From contig CACZZZ010000022.1 in the NCBI GenBank assembly GCA_902785825.1, positions 1 through 39,188 of the forward strand: a stretch of DNA of 39,188 nucleotides. Direction: 5' to 3'. This document shows positions 1 to 6,820 of the stretch, in pieces. The notes under the pieces were generated by a model that worked only from the letters and a program-made list of their open reading frames with translations, was not told where the DNA came from and ran no database searches. Every line of letters starts with the position of its first letter. Positions within the stretch are counted from its first letter, which is position 1. This DNA is from an uncultured Bacteroidia bacterium. GTDB taxonomy: Bacteria > Bacteroidota > Bacteroidia > Bacteroidales > UBA932. The position numbers and the translations under genes are program-made.

Positions 1-62
1 AACAGAAGAGCCATGGCCGACAAGAAGGCGGCCATCAAGGTCTTGGTGATTGTTGTTCTCAT
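1..62 (-). CDS. Secreted protein, N-terminal signal peptide only (runs off left edge)
   Basis: Reading the minus strand from the ATG at 62-60 gives MRTTITKTLMAAFLSAMALL before the window ends. This has a short basic n-region (R, K) followed by a hydrophobic Ala/Leu/Met stretch, which is a typical Sec signal peptide start. The gene lies downstream of the GH92 gene on the same strand, but a terminator at 135-162 separates them, so it probably has its own promoter. Nothing of the mature protein is visible, so no function can be given; a role in the neighbouring mannoside-degrading cluster is only a guess from position. Confidence 0.6.
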   Translation of the reverse strand, partial: MRTTITKTLMAAFLSAMALL

Positions 63-134
63 GAGTATGGTTTTAAGTGAATATGAATAGTCTTTCTATA
101 GCGCTAAAATAATGAATCCGTTCGTAATAACAAA

Positions 135-162
135 AAAACTTCCGGTTTTTGCCGGAAGTTTT
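135..162 (-). terminator. Rho-independent terminator after the GH92 gene
   Basis: An 11-bp inverted repeat (135-145 with 152-162, core CTTCCGG/CCGGAAG) closes a 6-base loop. On the minus strand it is followed by a run of seven T. It lies about 20 bases past the GH92 stop codon and should end the GH125-GH92 transcript. Confidence 0.85.
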
Positions 163-182
163 ATAATGAGTTTGACTCTAGA

Positions 183-1667
183 CTACTGGAGAGTGCCGTT
201 CTCGGCCGCCTCGATCATCTTCTGGTTGGAGAAGGAATACGGCCGGTCCTCGATGGCGGTGCCTCGGGTGGGGACGGGCTCCGGGGACATCGAGTAAACT
301 ATCTTGGCTCCATTTGTCAAGTCGCTGTGCTTGAAGTAGTTCTTGCTCCAGGACTTGCCGTCTAGCTTGATCCCGTCGATGTAGAAATTCTCGCAGGAGT
401 TCTCCGGAGCTTCCAGCAGGATGTTCTTCCCGTTGGGAAGATTGACGGTAACCTTCTTGAACAGTGGAGTGCCGATAGCATATTCATCAGAAGAAGGGCA
501 GACAGGGTAGAATCCGAGGGCGGAGAAGACATACCATGCGGATGTCTGGCCATTATCCTCGTCACCGCAGTATCCGTCGAAATTGGAGTTGTAGAACTTG
601 TCCATAACCTCCCGGACATGGGCTTGGGTCTTCCAAGGTTGTCCTGCCCAGTCGTACATGTAGAGCATGTGCTGGATGGGCTGGTTGCCGTGGGCGTAGT
701 TACCCATGTTCATGACCTGCATCTCCCTGATCTCATGGATGGGGAAGCCGTAGTAGCTGTCGTCGAAGAGCGGCGGGATAGTGAATATGCTGTCAAGCAT
801 GGCGACATATTCGTCGTCCCCACCCATCAGGTCGATAAGGCCCTGAGGGTCATGGAACACGCTCCAAGTGTAGTGGAGGCTGTTGCCTTCGGTGAAGTCA
901 CCGCCCCATTTGAGCGGGCTGAATGGTCTGGAGAAAGTGCCGTCCTGGTTCTTTCCGACCATCAGCTTATACTCCGGGTCATATAAGTTTCGGTAGTTGA
1001 GCGCCGATTTGGCGTAGGGAGCCAGTTCTTCCTCGCTCTTGCCGAGCGCCTTGCCGAACGAATATATGCACCAGTCGTCATAGGCGTACTCCAAGGTCCG
1101 GGCGGCGTTCTCGCGGATGCCCACATCGCATGGGACAAATCCCAGGGAGTCGTAATATTCCCAACCAAGCCTTCCGGTGGATGATACAGTGGGGTGGACA
1201 TTGTGGGCACCATGGGTGACGGCCTTCCAGAGTTCCTCCGCGTCATAGCCCCGCAGGCCTTTGATGTAAGCCCCGGCGACCACTGACGCTGAGTTGTTTC
1301 CGACCATGCAGCCCCTGTGTCCGGGACTTGCCCATTCGGGCAGGAAGCCGCTCTCTTTCCATGTGTTGACCAGGCCTTCCTGCATCTTTGCCTCCTGATC
1401 CGGATAGACAAGATCAAGTAGCGGGAAAAGACTCCTGAAAGTGTCCCAGAAGCCGGTGTCACCGAAGAGATAGCCCTCATGAATCTGGCCGTCGAAGGGA
1501 CTGTAATGTACCCTTTTGCCGGAGGCGTCGATCTCAGAGAGATCCCTCGGGAAGAGCACGGAACGGTATAGGCAAGAATAGAATGTCCTCAGGTTGTCGA
1601 TGTCCGGGTCTTCGACCTTGATCCTGCCGAGGGCTTCGTTCCAGCGGGCTCGTCCTGCCTCGGCCAC
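183..1667 (-). CDS. GH92 alpha-mannosidase, C-terminal catalytic part (frameshifted gene)
   Basis: This frame carries the (alpha/alpha)6 catalytic half of a glycoside hydrolase family 92 exo-alpha-mannosidase, a calcium-dependent inverting enzyme that trims alpha-mannosides from N-glycans or mannans. Recognisable GH92 blocks are GYLFGDTGFWDTFRSLFPL, HRGCMVGNNSASV, TEGNSLHYTWSVFHD and GDEDNGQTSAWYVFSALGF; the last includes the Asp pair region used as catalytic base in this family. The first Met used here (1667) is not the real start. The same frame continues upstream to about 1763 and there encodes STFISPEQAELNLKELGG, the block that normally links the two GH92 domains. The N-terminal domain is in another frame at 1669-2445. 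Joined, the protein is about 750 residues, the usual GH92 length. Family certain; whether the gene is functional is not. Confidence 0.9.
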   Translation of the reverse strand: MAEAGRARWNEALGRIKVEDPDIDNLRTFYSCLYRSVLFPRDLSEIDASGKRVHYSPFDGQIHEGYLFGDTGFWDTFRSLFPLLDLVYPDQEAKMQEGLVNTWKESGFLPEWASPGHRGCMVGNNSASVVAGAYIKGLRGYDAEELWKAVTHGAHNVHPTVSSTGRLGWEYYDSLGFVPCDVGIRENAARTLEYAYDDWCIYSFGKALGKSEEELAPYAKSALNYRNLYDPEYKLMVGKNQDGTFSRPFSPLKWGGDFTEGNSLHYTWSVFHDPQGLIDLMGGDDEYVAMLDSIFTIPPLFDDSYYGFPIHEIREMQVMNMGNYAHGNQPIQHMLYMYDWAGQPWKTQAHVREVMDKFYNSNFDGYCGDEDNGQTSAWYVFSALGFYPVCPSSDEYAIGTPLFKKVTVNLPNGKNILLEAPENSCENFYIDGIKLDGKSWSKNYFKHSDLTNGAKIVYSMSPEPVPTRGTAIEDRPYSFSNQKMIEAAENGTLQ

Positions 1668-1668
1668 T

Positions 1669-2445
1669 TCATCGATCGAACGGCCGCCGAGCTCCTTGAG
1701 GTTGAGTTCCGCCTGCTCGGGGCTTATGAAGGTTGACCTGCTGCCCTTTTGTTGTCTTGAAACCTACCATGGCAATGCTGCCGTCGATCATCTCATATTC
1801 GAAAGGAGTGTCGCAGATCACCTCGAAATAATTGCGGAAATTCTCCGTCACACCTCCGTGATTGTGGACAGAGTAACCCTTGATGGAGTTATTCTCCTTG
1901 TCGATCTCGACATGTCCGTCCTTAAAGGCGTCCACGACGAGGTACGACATCTCTTTCTCAGGATATGTGAGCCTGAAAGCCGCTGCCCTCTCTGTAGGAG
2001 CCAGCTCAGCGGTGACATCGTGCTCGGCCAGATAGACTTTATAATAATAAGGTTTAACTGTCTCTGCCTTATGGGAGAACCAACTCTGGCGGCCTTCCTC
2101 ATCGTACACCGGTCCGGTCGTGACAGGCATGATCGAGAATGAGCCGTAGTCATTGATCCATGGGCTGGGCTGGTGGGTCTGCTTAAGGCCTCTGATTTTG
2201 GTGGCGGAATATGTGTAGGTCCAGCCGTCACCATTCCTGCCTGTCTGTGGAGTCCAGAAATGAGTGCCCCAAGGAAGCGCTATCGCCGGATAAGTGTTCC
2301 CTGTGGATAGCTCATAGGATGACGCTGTGCCGGTAAGGGGGTTGACCAAGTCAACCGGATCGGGCATCGTCGGGCGGCCATTATCTTCGCACGACATCGC
2401 TGTCATGGCGGTGATGACAGCCAACAGATAGGCTAGAGGTTTCAT
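1669..2445 (-). CDS. GH92 alpha-mannosidase, N-terminal domain with lipoprotein signal (frameshifted gene)
   Basis: This frame encodes the signal peptide (MKPLAYLLAVITAMTAMSC, lipobox ending at Cys19) and the N-terminal beta-sandwich domain of a GH92 mannosidase. Family blocks include DLVNPLTGT, NTYPAIALPWGTHFWTPQTG, GLKQTHQPSPWINDYG and SVHNHGGVTENFRNYF. After MVGFKTTKG the frame goes wrong: the last 20 or so residues are out-of-frame translation ending at a stop at 1669. The correct GH92 sequence continues in the neighbouring frame. One extra base in the CCC-TTTT run at 1744-1750 (plus strand) explains this. The start is 10 bases after the GH125 stop, so the two genes form an operon. Predicted to be a surface or periplasmic lipoprotein. 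Confidence 0.88.
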   Translation of the reverse strand: MKPLAYLLAVITAMTAMSCEDNGRPTMPDPVDLVNPLTGTASSYELSTGNTYPAIALPWGTHFWTPQTGRNGDGWTYTYSATKIRGLKQTHQPSPWINDYGSFSIMPVTTGPVYDEEGRQSWFSHKAETVKPYYYKVYLAEHDVTAELAPTERAAAFRLTYPEKEMSYLVVDAFKDGHVEIDKENNSIKGYSVHNHGGVTENFRNYFEVICDTPFEYEMIDGSIAMVGFKTTKGQQVNLHKPRAGGTQPQGARRPFDR

Positions 2446-2455
2446 ATTGAATGAT

Positions 2456-3871
2456 TTATTTGACCTTAATCGAGTTCAGGAGTTCGAGTTTGCCGTTATC
2501 CACAAGGTGAATGATCAGTTCTCCGAACAGGGTGTTCTGCCATGCGAACCAGGCGCGGGTGAACTTCGTGGCGTCGTCCTTGAAGAAAGACTCATGCATG
2601 AAACCGGTGCCGGCATCAGTCTTCATCAGGGTCTCAACGCACCACTTGATCTCCTTGTCATCCTGGGAGGTGAAAGCTTTCATCATGATGCTCATGGGCC
2701 AGATGTAGTCGTAGCCGATGTGCGGGCCACCGATTCCTTCGCCGGCTGTTCCCTTGAAGAAATACGGGTTGTCCTCGCTCCAGACGAACTTCCTGGTGTT
2801 CTGGTAGATAGGGTCATTGATGTCCACGTCTCCGAGATATGCCATGGCGAGCAGGCTCGGCACATTGGAGTCATCCATCAGGAGATGGTTGCCGAAACCA
2901 TCTACCTCGAAAGCGTAAATCTTTCCGTATTTGGGGTGGTTATAGACAGCATATTCCTTGAGCGCGGTCTCGACCTCAGCGGCCAGGTCCTCGCACTCCT
3001 TGGCGAGTCCCTGCTCCTTGTTAACCGACCGCAAAATCTCCGCAGCCTTCCTTAATGAAGTGACAGCGAAGAAGTTGGAGGGTACCAGGAACTCGAAGAT
3101 GGTGGCGTCGTCGGAAGGACGGAAGGCAGAGGCGATCAGGCCGCAGGGCTTGACGGGGTTGCCCCTTCCGTCGTTGGACTTGGTGTCGAACTGACGGTCT
3201 GTCACCCTGGCGAAACGGTAGGGGCCAGGACCGTCTTTACGCTGCTGCTCCTTGAACGTCTTGAGCGTGGCCTTGATGGCGTTGAGCCATTTGTCACCGA
3301 AGACTGAGTCGTCTCCCGTCACCTTCCAGTACTGGTAAGCGAGACGGATAGGGTAGCAGTGAGAGTCGATCTCCCATTTGCGCTCATGATCCCAAGGGTT
3401 CATGTCGGTCAGGTCTGATTCCCATTCGCTGCCTTTCGGACCGTCGTTGAAAGCGTTGGCATAAGGGTCAAGCGCGATCAGGGTAAACTGGCAATTGATT
3501 ACCCCAGCGAGCATGTGCTTGAGTTCCTCGTCCTCATTCGCAAGCTGGATATATGGCCAGACCTGTGCTCCGGAGTCCCTCAGCCACATGGCGTGGATGT
3601 CTCCCGTATAGACGAAAGTCCTCCAGTCTCCGTTCTCGTCTTTGCCGAAATGGACAGTGGTGTCCAGGGTGTTGGGGTAGCAATTGGCGAACATCCAGGC
3701 CAGACGGGGATTTTTCAAAGCTTTCCGCATCTGGTCGATCTTGTTCTCGACGGCTGTGGATTTGAAAAGCCTCTGGTCAGGGGCGGGACGTTTGGATTCG
3801 TAATTCTTTGCCTGGGATGCGCAAGCGCAAAGCATCATGATGCTTGTGATCAGAATGAGTGATCGTTTCAT
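2456..3871 (-). CDS. GH125 exo-alpha-1,6-mannosidase, lipoprotein
   Basis: A 471-residue member of glycoside hydrolase family 125 (formerly DUF1237), inverting exo-alpha-1,6-mannosidases that act on N-glycan or mannan side chains. Blocks typical of the family are MFANCYPNTLDTTV, GDIHAMWLRDSGAQVWPY, YANAFNDGPKGSEWESD, WEIDSHCYPIRLAY, FRPSDDATIFEFLVPSN and MHESFFKDDATKFTRAWFAW. The length fits one complete (alpha/alpha)6 barrel. An open frame extends to 4027, but the start at 3871 is chosen because it gives a proper lipoprotein signal (MKRSLILITSIMMLCAC, probable lipid Cys17). The upstream stretch is AT-rich noncoding DNA. It is the first gene of an operon with GH92, 10 bases downstream. The GH125-GH92 pair implies removal of alpha-mannose caps; no SusC/D genes are visible here. 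Confidence 0.95.
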   Translation of the reverse strand: MKRSLILITSIMMLCACASQAKNYESKRPAPDQRLFKSTAVENKIDQMRKALKNPRLAWMFANCYPNTLDTTVHFGKDENGDWRTFVYTGDIHAMWLRDSGAQVWPYIQLANEDEELKHMLAGVINCQFTLIALDPYANAFNDGPKGSEWESDLTDMNPWDHERKWEIDSHCYPIRLAYQYWKVTGDDSVFGDKWLNAIKATLKTFKEQQRKDGPGPYRFARVTDRQFDTKSNDGRGNPVKPCGLIASAFRPSDDATIFEFLVPSNFFAVTSLRKAAEILRSVNKEQGLAKECEDLAAEVETALKEYAVYNHPKYGKIYAFEVDGFGNHLLMDDSNVPSLLAMAYLGDVDINDPIYQNTRKFVWSEDNPYFFKGTAGEGIGGPHIGYDYIWPMSIMMKAFTSQDDKEIKWCVETLMKTDAGTGFMHESFFKDDATKFTRAWFAWQNTLFGELIIHLVDNGKLELLNSIKVK

Positions 3872-3897
3872 TTGATAGTGTTCTTTACCTGTTTCTA

Positions 3898-3905
3898 CAA
3901 ATTTA
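3898..3905 (-). promoter_or_regulatory. Possible -7 box for the GH125-GH92 operon
   Basis: The minus strand reads TAAATTTG, matching the Bacteroidota -7 consensus TAnnTTTG, 26 bases before the GH125 start codon. I see no good TTG -33 element at the expected distance, so this is tentative. Confidence 0.35.
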
Positions 3906-3936
3906 TAAAAAATACGCGATTTTTTAGTACTATGTG

Positions 3937-3968
3937 TTGCAAGGTATTTAAAAAAATATATATCTTTG
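3937..3968 (+). promoter_or_regulatory. Bacteroidota-type promoter for the PspC-PadR operon
   Basis: TTG at 3937-3939, a 21-base spacer, and TATCTTTG at 3961-3968 match the Bacteroidota sigma-ABfr consensus. The start codon follows 33 bases later. It is divergent from the GH125 operon. Confidence 0.75.
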
Positions 3969-4001
3969 CAAAAGAAAATTAATTGTAAAGCCAAGAATAT
4001 T

Positions 4002-4631
4002 ATGAAAAAAGTTATCAACGCTAGCATCGGTGGACGGAGTTTTGCCCTTGATGAGGATGCCTACAACAGGCTTTCCGCCTATTTCGATCATTTCAAGTCG
4101 AGGCTCAACCGTGACACCCAATCGGCAAAGGATGAGGTCATGTCCGATCTTGAGAGCAGGATTGCTGAGCTCTTTGACGAAGGGATTGGGGGAGCGGCTT
4201 ACCGTGTTGTTGACCTTGCCCTCGTGAGCAAGGTGGTGGGGCAGCTGGGAATGCCGGACGGGTCGGCGGAGATGCCCGGTCAGGCCGGGCCTGACGCTGG
4301 ATCAGGTGCCGGGCAAGAATCGAAGGCTGCCGGTCCGGATTTCTCTTACAACGGTGAGACTGGGCAAGTCAAGAAACGCCTCTTCCGTGACCCGGACAAC
4401 AAGGCTGTCGGCGGAGTCTGCTCCGGTCTCGCGAGTTTCCTGAATATCGACACTACGATAGTGAGGATCATCCTTCTGCTGGCCCTCCTTCTCTGGGGAA
4501 GCGGACTGCTTGTTTACCTCGTGCTATGGATCGTGGTTCCTCTGGCCAAAACACCCGCCCAAAAGTGCGAGATGAGGGGTCTGGAACCCACAGCCGAGAA
4601 CATGGCTAAATTCAGTGATTATCGAAAATAG
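4002..4631 (+). CDS. PspC-domain membrane protein
   Basis: A 209-residue protein with two parts. Residues 1-90 form a soluble helical region (MKKVINASIGGRSFALDED..., with DLESRIAELFDEG) of a kind often found ahead of PspC domains in Bacteroidota. Residues about 123-182 are a PspC domain: KKRLFRDPDNKAVGGVCSGL followed by two hydrophobic helices (IVRIILLLALLLW, LLVYLVLWIVVPL). A Pro/Gly/Ala-rich linker joins them. PspC domains act at the inner membrane in envelope stress responses. The start at 4002 is chosen over an earlier in-frame Met at 3966 because the earlier one overlaps the -7 box. The PadR gene follows after 9 bases. The exact partner or signal is unknown. Confidence 0.88.
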   Translation: MKKVINASIGGRSFALDEDAYNRLSAYFDHFKSRLNRDTQSAKDEVMSDLESRIAELFDEGIGGAAYRVVDLALVSKVVGQLGMPDGSAEMPGQAGPDAGSGAGQESKAAGPDFSYNGETGQVKKRLFRDPDNKAVGGVCSGLASFLNIDTTIVRIILLLALLLWGSGLLVYLVLWIVVPLAKTPAQKCEMRGLEPTAENMAKFSDYRK

Positions 4632-4635
4632 GAGG
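4630..4635 (+). promoter_or_regulatory. Strong Shine-Dalgarno site of the PadR gene
   Basis: AGGAGG lies 5 bases before the ATG at 4641 and overlaps the stop codon of the preceding gene. Such consensus sites are uncommon in Bacteroidota and suggest coupled, efficient translation of the regulator. Confidence 0.7.
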
Positions 4636-4640
4636 TTGAT

Positions 4641-4973
4641 ATGGATAACAGTGCGGATAATGTGCGTTCGCAAATGCGCAAAGGGGTGCTTGAGTATTGT
4701 ATCTTGAGCATCTTGGAAAAGAAGGAGGCATACGCCTCGTCGATTCTGGAGGAGCTTAAAGCGGCCAATATGATAGTTGTCGAGGGGACCCTATATCCAT
4801 TGCTCATAAGACAGAAGAACCAGGGACTTCTTTCGTACAGGTGGGAAGAGTCCACCCAAGGGCCTCCCAGAAAATATTACTGCATTACCGAAAAAGGCCG
4901 CCAGCAACTCGGTGAGATGGACACCGCATGGCAAGAGATCGTGGACACTATCAGGACAATAAAAGAAAAGTAG
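4641..4973 (+). CDS. PadR-family transcriptional regulator
   Basis: A 110-residue winged-helix protein of the PadR family. The N-terminus, MRKGVLEYCILSILEKKEAYASSILEELK, matches the PadR start (L..ILS.L....YGYEI...L). It is followed by VVEGTLYPLLIRQKNQGLL, the recognition-helix and wing region, then a short C-terminal dimerisation helix (GRQQLGEMDTAWQEIVDTI). It resembles PadR subfamily 2, which lacks the long C-terminal domain. It sits between two PspC genes in one operon. In Bacteroidota, PadR next to PspC is a recurrent arrangement, so it most likely controls this operon in response to envelope stress or a small molecule. The stop at 4973 is 2 bases before the next start. Confidence 0.93.
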   Translation: MDNSADNVRSQMRKGVLEYCILSILEKKEAYASSILEELKAANMIVVEGTLYPLLIRQKNQGLLSYRWEESTQGPPRKYYCITEKGRQQLGEMDTAWQEIVDTIRTIKEK

Positions 4974-4975
4974 TT

Positions 4976-6016
4976 ATGAAACCAGTCGAGAATGTCAGCA
5001 TCGGCGGCTATGTGTTCAGCCTTGAGGATGACGCTTGCCAGGCAGTGAGAAAATATATGTCAGAACTCGAGACTTTCTATTCGAAGGTTGAGAGCGGCTC
5101 GGAAGTCTTGGAAGGAATTGAGGAGCGGATGTCGGAGCTCCTTCTGGAACAAAGCGGCAGGGGAGGGGTCGTGACCCTTCCTATGGTTGAAGTGGCTATC
5201 GCCACGCTCGGAAAGCCGGAAGCCATTGAGGAAGAGTCTTCTATAAACGATGATAAACAAGGCGGGAATACTGATGACCTGAAGGTCAAGAGAAAACTGT
5301 ACCGTGATCCCGCTAACGGAAAGGTTGCGGGAGTCTGTGCGGGTCTCGGGGCGTTTTTCGGGGTGGACACCACGGTGTTCAGGATACTATTCGTGGTGCT
5401 GACCCTGGCGGGTTGCGGATTCTTCATGAGACATGGCTGGCTCAACACCCCGTCTATGTTCGCTCCTATCGTGTATGCCATCCTGTGGATATGCATGCCT
5501 CAAGCGAGGACTGTCCGCCAGCGGGATGAGCTCCATGGTGAAAAGGGGACTGTGGACGCTATCAGCGCCAGGATCCAGAGCGCAGCGAAGGAGGTCGAGG
5601 AAGCGGCGAACAATGTCGCAAAGTCCGATTCCGCCAAAGCCTTCTGGAGAATATTGGCGCTTTGCATAGGGATAGTTTTCCTGGTCGCTGGAGTATCGGG
5701 AGTTGTGTCGCTCGGCTGCGTGACTATTGGAGATAATTTCCTATCTAAGACGTTCTTCCTCAACAGGTTCCTGGAAGAAGTGGCACAGGAAGCCCCTCTG
5801 GCTTTGGATATGTTTTCCTATCAGCCACTGGTAGCCGCGCTGGCGGTCGTGGTGGTTCTTCCTTTCATAGCCCTTATTTATGCGGGAATAATGCTGATCT
5901 TCGACCTTAAGGCTCCCAAATGGCACCCAGGTCTTTGCCTGTTCGTGGTCTGGCTCATAGCCTTGACAGTCCTTGCTGTGTTCAGCGTGATGTTTTTCGC
6001 CAGAGGTACAATTTAG
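4976..6016 (+). CDS. PspC-domain membrane protein with extra C-terminal helices
   Basis: A 346-residue relative of the protein at 4002-4631. The N-terminus (MKPVENVSIGGYVFSLEDDAC, then GIEERMSELLLEQ) has the same soluble module. Residues about 103-175 are the PspC domain (KRKLYRDPANGKVAGVCAGL, then hydrophobic helices around FRILFVVLTLAGCGFF and FAPIVYAILWICMP). The C-terminal half adds three or so membrane segments (about 222-245, 283-310 and 318-340) and a helical linker rich in Ala/Glu/Lys. I chose the start at 4976, 2 bases after the PadR stop. An earlier in-frame Met at 4928 lies inside PadR and lacks the conserved beginning. Probably part of the same inner-membrane stress system. Confidence 0.9.
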   Translation: MKPVENVSIGGYVFSLEDDACQAVRKYMSELETFYSKVESGSEVLEGIEERMSELLLEQSGRGGVVTLPMVEVAIATLGKPEAIEEESSINDDKQGGNTDDLKVKRKLYRDPANGKVAGVCAGLGAFFGVDTTVFRILFVVLTLAGCGFFMRHGWLNTPSMFAPIVYAILWICMPQARTVRQRDELHGEKGTVDAISARIQSAAKEVEEAANNVAKSDSAKAFWRILALCIGIVFLVAGVSGVVSLGCVTIGDNFLSKTFFLNRFLEEVAQEAPLALDMFSYQPLVAALAVVVVLPFIALIYAGIMLIFDLKAPKWHPGLCLFVVWLIALTVLAVFSVMFFARGTI

Positions 6017-6030
6017 AAACCGTTTTCGTA

Positions 6031-6798
6031 TTATTTCCAAATCTTCAGGCCTTGGATGACGGCGTTAGAGAAGCCGGCTTCCTCCATGGCATTCAGTCCC
6101 CGGATGGTGATCCCTCCGGGGGTTGTCACTTTGTCAATCTCCTGCTCCGGGTGAGTGCCATGGGCGTCAGCGAGCATCGCGGCGCCCTTCACTGTTTGTA
6201 ATGCGGCCTGGAGGGCTTGCTTGGGGTAGAGCCCCAGCTCGACTCCGCCTTCTGTGGCGGCCCTGACATATCTCAATGCGAAAGCCGTTCCGCATGAGGC
6301 GACCATCATTCCAGCGCCGAGCTGCTTCTCATCGACGAGGAGAGCCTTTCCGACGGCCTGGAAAAGTCCGGTAACGGTCGAGCGAGTCTCCTGCGTTCCG
6401 AAAACCTCATTGATGAAGGTCATGCTCTCACCAATCTCGATGGCAAGATTCGGAATGACGATGTAAACTCCTTGAATATTAAAACCTTCCGTCCATTCTC
6501 TTATGGTTGCGGCCGGAATCCCGGCGGCCAGGGAGACCAGGATCTTACATTTCATCAAGGGCAGCAGGGGAGTCATGACATCCTTGAGAAGCCAAGGTTT
6601 CACGCCCATCACGACAAGATCGGCATCCTTGACCGCCTCGGTGTTGTCAAGGGTCGTCTTTATTCTTGCCAATGAATATTTATTCAGTGTTTCCTGATGC
6701 CTGGCTGTGGCCGTCACCTCAATCTCAGGGATGAACCTGGCGAATCCTAATGCTGTGGCGCCACCCATATTTCCCGCGCCGATAATCGCTATTCTCAT
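6031..6798 (-). CDS. proC: Pyrroline-5-carboxylate reductase
   Basis: A 255-residue ProC, which reduces 1-pyrroline-5-carboxylate to L-proline with NAD(P)H in the cytoplasm. The Rossmann nucleotide-binding motif GAGNMGG is at residues 7-13. Mid-protein blocks include VVMGVKPWLLKDV, LVSLAAGIPAATI and VIPNLAIEIGE. The C-terminal P5CR signature is VTTPGGITIRGLNAMEEAG, containing the conserved TPGG. Start 6798 gives the standard MRIAIIGAGNMGG beginning; the open frame further upstream overlaps the neighbouring gene and is not conserved sequence. It starts 22 bases after the stop of the glycoside hydrolase gene, so the two may be cotranscribed. It ends 14 bases from the convergent PspC gene, with no visible terminator between. 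Confidence 0.95.
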   Translation of the reverse strand: MRIAIIGAGNMGGATALGFARFIPEIEVTATARHQETLNKYSLARIKTTLDNTEAVKDADLVVMGVKPWLLKDVMTPLLPLMKCKILVSLAAGIPAATIREWTEGFNIQGVYIVIPNLAIEIGESMTFINEVFGTQETRSTVTGLFQAVGKALLVDEKQLGAGMMVASCGTAFALRYVRAATEGGVELGLYPKQALQAALQTVKGAAMLADAHGTHPEQEIDKVTTPGGITIRGLNAMEEAGFSNAVIQGLKIWK

Positions 6799-6820
6799 GG
6801 TTATAAAGTATTTCTGAATA

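Noticed and set aside
1741..1763. Programmed -1 ribosomal frameshift in the GH92 gene
   Set aside because: Restoring the frame needs a +1 (or -2) change, and the run A-AAA-GGG does not fit a classic -1 slippery heptamer in the needed direction; GH92 genes are not known to use frameshifting.
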